The translations under genes and the position numbers were made by a program. The notes under the pieces were generated by a model. The model was given only the letters and a program-made list of their open reading frames with translations, ran no database searches and was not told the origin of the DNA. Of a stretch of 64,000 bases of DNA, positions 58,579-64,000 are shown piece after piece. Position 1 is the first letter of the stretch; each line of letters begins with the position of its first letter. This DNA is from Paralvinella palmiformis (lineage: Eukaryota > Annelida > Polychaeta > Terebellida > Alvinellidae), in assembly GCA_025642065.1 (NCBI GenBank), contig JAODUP010000126.1, positions 33,501-97,500 on the forward strand. Direction: 5' to 3'.

Positions 58579-60361
58579 TCAAACACACGCTTGTAGTAGA
58601 GTCATAGATATTGCCATCGTAGCGGAAAGAGAGAGACCAAGAGGCTGTAACTGTTTGTAGAGCTCTGGAAAACTGGCGCCACCTTGATGTAGACAAATGA
58701 AATAATTAGCAACAGGTTGGGTTTTTTCGGGTGGGGGGGGGGAACATTATTTGACATAAAATAGATGTACCAGAAAGTGACAAAAATCTATCATTTAAAC
58801 AATGTGCTACCAATACCAAACACTTACGGTTGATTCCCATCTGACCTAACAAAGCTGGGTGTGGTACGTCGTACCAGGTGAGGAATGCTGCCAGACTTTG
58901 GACATCGGCTGAGCTCAATGTCTGTCCTGAGTAGTAACTCATTAGCACATCTGAGTGTTCTGTATCAGCAGACAATATATATAAACAAACAATTTTATTA
59001 ATAATAATAATAATGATTCTGCACAATAACCTCGATTAGCAAACTAACTGTGTCAACAATTTTGGTACATCATACAATAATCTTGTACCACACGAAAACA
59101 TTTACCTTCTTCAAAGATTCAGGTGGATAAAATTATATTATTCAACTAAAGACATCATCCAACAATTAGTAGGTTTGGAGGTCAAGATTCTGACATATGC
59201 CAGAAATCCTGAAATAAATTCTGCTGCCTCAGAATGAACAATTCACATTGGAAACTACATCTGGCAGTAATGTGTTGTAACTGGTGCCTTAAGAATGATA
59301 TATTCCTCCAATTTGTTATTTCTCATAAAACTAATTGTACCATTAAGGTCGGCACAAAACACAGATACAACCTTCCTAAAAAACCTGCTTATATATATAT
59401 ATATATATATATATACAGTTTTACAGCATCAATAAGATACTGATGATATTTATACTTGGATGATATAACATTACTGGTGCTGCCACTTTGTGATTAAGAA
59501 GATCACCTCATATGAGCCGTGATAGCGCAGTTAGTTAGAGCGTAGGACTCGTAGCTGAATGGTCAGGGGTTCGAGGCTCCGTGAGCTCCAATGCTGTCAT
59601 GTGGCGACTAGGTTCATTCATCCATAAAAAAATGAGTACCTGACAGGACGCTATAGCTATGTGTGAGTAACGTTTTGTGCCTATAATGGTAGTATGCATT
59701 GTATGCTCCTTGGGAGTTGAGATAGGTGCTGGGTGGAAACAGGTCTGAGTCAGGGATAATAATATTGTAAATAATATTGTAAAGCACCTTAGAGCAGCTT
59801 CTAGTTGAATAGGGCGCTATATAAATATAACATATTATATTATTATTATATATGGCAAATTCCCTCTTATGGTGTATCAGTCTATTTGTACAATTATCAT
59901 TATATATCCATGCATTTGGTTTTTGGTACACTTTCCAATTTTATGTGGAAATAACAGCGTGCATTAATGGACAACACCACTTCACTGCTGGTTCCAAAGA
60001 ACTCGGTGTGAAATAAACACATGACAGTAATTTCATTAACATACCTTGTGTCCACATGTGTAACTTATGCTGTATGCTGTTGGTCAAACTAACTAAGAAT
60101 TCTTCACTGACTAGCTGTGAGTCATCACCTTTTGATCTCTGTTGTCTCTGGTAGAACAACAACATGAGTTTTAGCTGCCACAGATCAAGTGAAGTCACTC
60201 TTCTATCAAGACCATCAACCATCTGAAATGATAAACAATACAAATCATGATATTCTAAGTTAATACCTCACTCATATTACCTAGCACCTTTTTCCAAGGA
60301 CTTCGATATTACTGTAAATATACTATCTTTGTACAGTATTAATATTCAGTTTTCCTTGCTG

Positions 60362-60400
<39 letters not shown>

Positions 60401-61911
60401 GTCTTTGGCATTTGGTACTAAGATTTGATAAAATTTTAGTTTAACAGATCAATGGGTGGATAATATGTTACCATGATGGTTAATCAGTCTGTTTATCCGC
60501 AAACATCTGACTTTCGTAAAATTTTCAAGATATTTATATTCTGTTCTAAGGTGTTTAGTGCAGGAGCCCCCATTTCATAGAAAATGTTACTAGAGGAGAT
60601 TAAAAGTTCACCAGCCCTTGAAAATTTGAAGTCCATTCATGTGTGTGTGTGTTCAGAGTTCCTTTTCTGGTGTGTAATTCAATAAATGTTTGGTGCCTTA
60701 TATTGGGATTTCACTGTACAAAGTGATTGAAGTTTCCTGTTAGCAGGGCTCCTTTATTAAATCTACATTATTATTATTGTAGTAGTTTATGACAATATTT
60801 TTATGTTGTATAATGCTGTGATGATTTCTCTAGAGACACTTAGAACACAATATAATATCAGTATAACATCCTGAGCTGAAAATTGGGTAAGTAATAACAA
60901 TACAACAATACAAACACCATTTTGTAGTCAAATGTTACAAAATACCATAAAAAAGTCCACCATTATTGTTATAAACAACAAACCTTTTGTAATGTAACAT
61001 AAACAGGAAGGATGTTGATTTTTTCCTGAGAAACACAGTCATATAGAACTCTAGATAGGAACTGTATCATGGAACTATCCTGTGAAAAAAACACACAAAA
61101 CATGGACATCTAATGTTATATTTAATATGAGATGTACAACAATGAAAACATTTGCTGAAGACCAGAAATGTATAATTGTAATAAAATAAACATAACTGGA
61201 CTTAAATGTTGATCTTCCTAATTACAGTATAATCAATATAAGTGTGTTCTGTTTCACATAAAATTCTCACTGGTTGTTTTGTCAATCAAAGGAGCACAAA
61301 CTAAGTTTGTTCACTATTTTCACAAATGAATTCAGTAACTTCACTATGATTCATTACAACATTTTTTCCTTGAGTTTTTCTTTGAAATTTAATATGCTTG
61401 CACTAACTTGAACCTTTAGGATTGAGGCAATCTGAAATCTTACAAAACTTGCTCGCCAAAATTTCCAAGAGTTTTTGTGCTTCTTGTCTAGTTTTACATC
61501 CAGTGTTGACCTAATCTCTACAGTATTACCTGAATTATATAAATAAAAAAGTACTTCTGTTAAATTACCCTATAACATAAATGCTGTTACCTTATCGTTG
61601 TCACCAGAACAGAAGAATTCAGCAAAAGCCAATATTCTGGGATCAGAAGAAAATGTTTTTATGTCCTTTGTTTTTACACTCCTGCCAATCAACTGTTCAC
61701 CAGACAGACATGTAGCTAACATACTATGGTAACCCTAGACAGAATACACAATAAATATACATAACTGTTCTGATGATATTAATTCTAATGCACCATAAAA
61801 ATAAATAACACGTTTTAACACGCTATATCTATCAATGACAAAAAGCGGACAGTCTAGGTCCTACAGACAAAAAAGTTTCCAGGAAATAATCTCAATAGAT
61901 AGGTTTAAGGG

Positions 61912-61953
<42 letters not shown>

Positions 61954-62969
61954 CTCAATAGTTATTACTAATATTATATACCTCAGGATCAGCAGCATAT
62001 GAAAGATGTCCGGCTCTTTGCTTTACATAAAGATAACCACAGCTCTTCAAAATACTCCTGGATGATTAATAGTATTATTGCTTGTTTAATATTTCAAGAA
62101 CTCATTAATAATTATTAATATAATATCAATAATTATAATCACAGAAATAAATAAACAAAACCAACATTATAACAGAATAGTTAAGTATCGGATGATAATG
62201 TCAGATTTTAAGTAATGAGAATTAGACAGATGTATCCTAGTAATTAAAATATTTAAACAAATGTATGCTAGTAAGTTGTATGTTTAATTATTGTTTAGTG
62301 AAATCTCTGGACTCTGAAAGTTTCACTACAAAAACTTACAATAGGCCATCCCAGTTCTTGTCTCTGTGGAAGTTAATATGCCAGTACCTAGGCCCAATTA
62401 CCTTTACCTGGGGCAATAAAAATATTATTGGCGTGATAAATGAATAAATAAGTTGGACATTTTCTTGTGACACAATCATTTGTAAATATAAAAGTTAAAT
62501 ATGATGATGTCCAATGATACAATGGCAGGAGTTTGTTGGCTTAAAGGAAACATCTTAGATAACATCTTTAAAAACAAATCTCTTTTGCCTTAAAAAAAGC
62601 TTTCTTAAAGGCTTGTATTTATTTAAAAGCATCTGAATTAAAAATACAAATATAAACGTTCTTAAACCATCTATTATGAGCTGGAAAAAACATATCACTG
62701 ATCTGGATAAGATCTGTCCACATACCTCCTTCAGACTGTCTAACTCTGGTAATATCCAAGGTGCCATGATCTGGTATGTGTACTCCTCGGGACACTGGAC
62801 CGTCTTCTGTTTGATAATTGAAATCATATTAATAATATTGAACGGTATCACTAAAATAAAAAGCGAAGACTGACAAATATCAGAGTAGTGCTGCAGACCA
62901 GACTTAAACATAACAAACTGAAATTACTTCCATAAACATGTAGCACTTTAGACAAATGTCCAAAGAGAG

Positions 62970-63054
<85 letters not shown>

Positions 63055-63867
63055 TATTATTTCAATATCATAATTTAGTCTTATATACAGCTTATTTAAC
63101 AATAATAAAAGGACACATAATATTATTTGTTTATCTCTCTATTTTATTGCTTCTTGTCAACATTAATGTCAACAGACGAAATAAACAATTACAAATATAC
63201 AGTAACCAAGAGCAACAGTATCACATTTTATCCGCTTATAATAAACCATGCATATTTAAATGTAACATATAACATCATCCCAGCACATGAATGGGTGACA
63301 TTTCTGCATGTTTAAAAAAACAACTCTTAAGAATGGCCGTGTGACCGAGTTAAATATTTTGAGATTACTGACATTATATTTGATATTTACATTCTTATCC
63401 CTTATATACCAGAAAACCTTACCCTGAAGGTGATCTCTAGTGGTACATAGCACAGATTCCCACTACTTATATCTCTTGGTATTAATACCCTAGGCTCAGC
63501 TGCCAAGACGTACAAATGTCTGAAGGCTTGTAGGTGGTACCTATATAACAATGATGTAATAATATATCAAGTTAGCACCATTCAATACACCGAACATACA
63601 ATACAGAGAAGAAACGACCTGGAAATATTATCATTTACGACTAATTATTCTGTTCACCTTTTTATGGCTCGGATGCGAAATGGATCCAGTAATGAGATGA
63701 ATTGTTAGACAATTAAAAAAGTATACATGCCAATTGTAGTGATATAGTTATTATAAGTGTACATCTCGGGTACACCTTACCTGTTGTCATTGCTGTGAAT
63801 TGGGAACTTTGGAAAGAACGCACACAACATCGCAGCAACAGCTTCAGGGCTTGTGCTCAGGGAGTAT
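58579..63867 (-). CDS. ANAPC1: Anaphase-promoting complex subunit 1, C-terminal ten coding exons (partial)
   Basis: Exons in transcript order: 63867-63781, 63540-63423, 62806-62726, 62407-62340, 62057-61982, 61734-61591, 61079-60984, 60222-60045, 58959-58828, 58682-58579. All phases fit and give 360 residues to the stop; upstream exons lie beyond the right edge. APC1 is the largest scaffold of the APC/C ubiquitin ligase that drives mitotic exit. Matches to recalled human APC1 run in order: RYSLSTS, YHLQA-RHLYVLAAEPR, PELDSLK, GPRYW, YLYVKQRAGHLSY, FSSDPRILAFAEFF, SRVLYDCV, LWQLKL, YYSGQTLSSADVQSL and FPELYKQLQ near the C-terminus. The last ~25 residues (LSLSATMAIS and on) are hydrophobic and diverged. 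An internally broken gene is ruled out for this part, since no stop or frameshift is present. Confidence 0.94.
59514..59850 (+). mobile_element. tRNA-derived SINE, family C, with GCGCTATATAAAT tail
   Basis: The head GTGATAGCGCAGTTAGTTAG and B box GGGGTTCGAGGCTCC resembles a tRNA gene, but acceptor arms do not pair. The body includes GTGTGAGTAACGTTTTGTGC and GGTGCTGGGTGGAAACAGG. The 3' part, GTAAAGCACCTTAGAGCAGC then GGGCGCTATATAAAT, is the kind of tail shared by many SINEs and L2/CR1-type LINEs. It ends in a TATTAT run. It lies in ANAPC1 intron between 60045 and 58959, antisense to the gene. Confidence 0.75.
62970..63052. repeat. (TA)n(CA)n(TA)n compound microsatellite
   Basis: TA run, short CA run, TA run, within an ANAPC1 intron. 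Comparable pure (TA)n runs occur in the same gene at 59391-59415, 60366-60397 and 61915-61946. Confidence 0.95.
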
Positions 63868-64000
63868 CTGGATGATAAATATCGCTATATTTTATTCACA
63901 CATTTAATAATAATAATAACAACAACGATGATGATGATGGTATTTTGATAAAGCATCCTTACAAGCTGGAGACATCTGAAGGTGATGCACCACTAAATCA
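63868..64000 (-). other. ANAPC1 intron, right edge of window
   Basis: The next upstream exon should end in a Gly-rich segment before RYSLSTS. Nothing in these 133 bp reads that way, so the exon lies beyond the window. Confidence 0.6.

Noticed and set aside
59514..59590. Functional tRNA gene
   Set aside because: A and B boxes are present but the acceptor arms do not pair. The sequence continues into a SINE body and tail.
63958..64000. Donor-like GTAAGG on the minus strand suggesting another ANAPC1 exon
   Set aside because: The required frame does not give the Gly-rich segment expected before RYSLSTS, it meets a stop within a few codons, and the phase would change Arg to Leu.

Overview
This is a eukaryotic nuclear window: AT-rich, intron-dense, with GT-AG introns, many microsatellites and several tRNA-derived SINE families. 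Gene content and repeat style suggest an invertebrate, most likely a lophotrochozoan such as a mollusc. The phylum is inferred, not shown. No operons, CRISPR arrays, viral genomes or bacterial features were seen.

Four protein-coding genes could be reconstructed exon by exon. (1) Minus strand, 1916-19553: a 24-exon coiled-coil gene, 838 aa, best matched to CCDC175. (2) Plus strand, 27590-39549: a 13-exon sorting nexin of the SNX5/SNX6/SNX32 type, 405 aa, closest to SNX6, a PX-BAR subunit of the endosomal retromer/ESCPE-1 sorting machinery. (3) Minus strand, 42566-51428: a 3-exon sphingolipid delta-4 desaturase (DEGS1), 344 aa, with all three histidine boxes; its 7.5-kb first intron is full of transposon remnants. 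(4) Minus strand, 58579-63867 and continuing past the right edge: the last ten coding exons (360 aa) of ANAPC1, the largest subunit of the anaphase-promoting complex. In every gene the exon phases join without a break. The four genes have unrelated cellular jobs (coiled-coil structure, endosomal sorting, ceramide synthesis, cell cycle), so nothing suggests a shared pathway. SNX6 and DEGS1 converge at their 3' ends.

The rest is intergenic or intronic DNA with dispersed repeats: a ~350-bp tRNA-derived SINE family (five copies, two in a tight inverted pair), a second SINE family with an ATC-rich tail, a third SINE with a GCGCTATATAAAT tail, hAT and pogo-like remnants, a long-TIR MITE, a THAP-like fragment and a LINE reverse-transcriptase fragment. 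The most striking structure is in CCDC175: four consecutive introns (11 to 14) each hold a different minisatellite, with periods of 39, 34, 33 and 36 bp. The 39-bp array has 27 nearly identical units and an internal six-unit duplication. The 33-bp array sits inside a dispersed element whose other copy in the window is not expanded. I found no convincing undescribed multi-gene system; the tandem arrays and transposon remnants are the parts most worth a second look.
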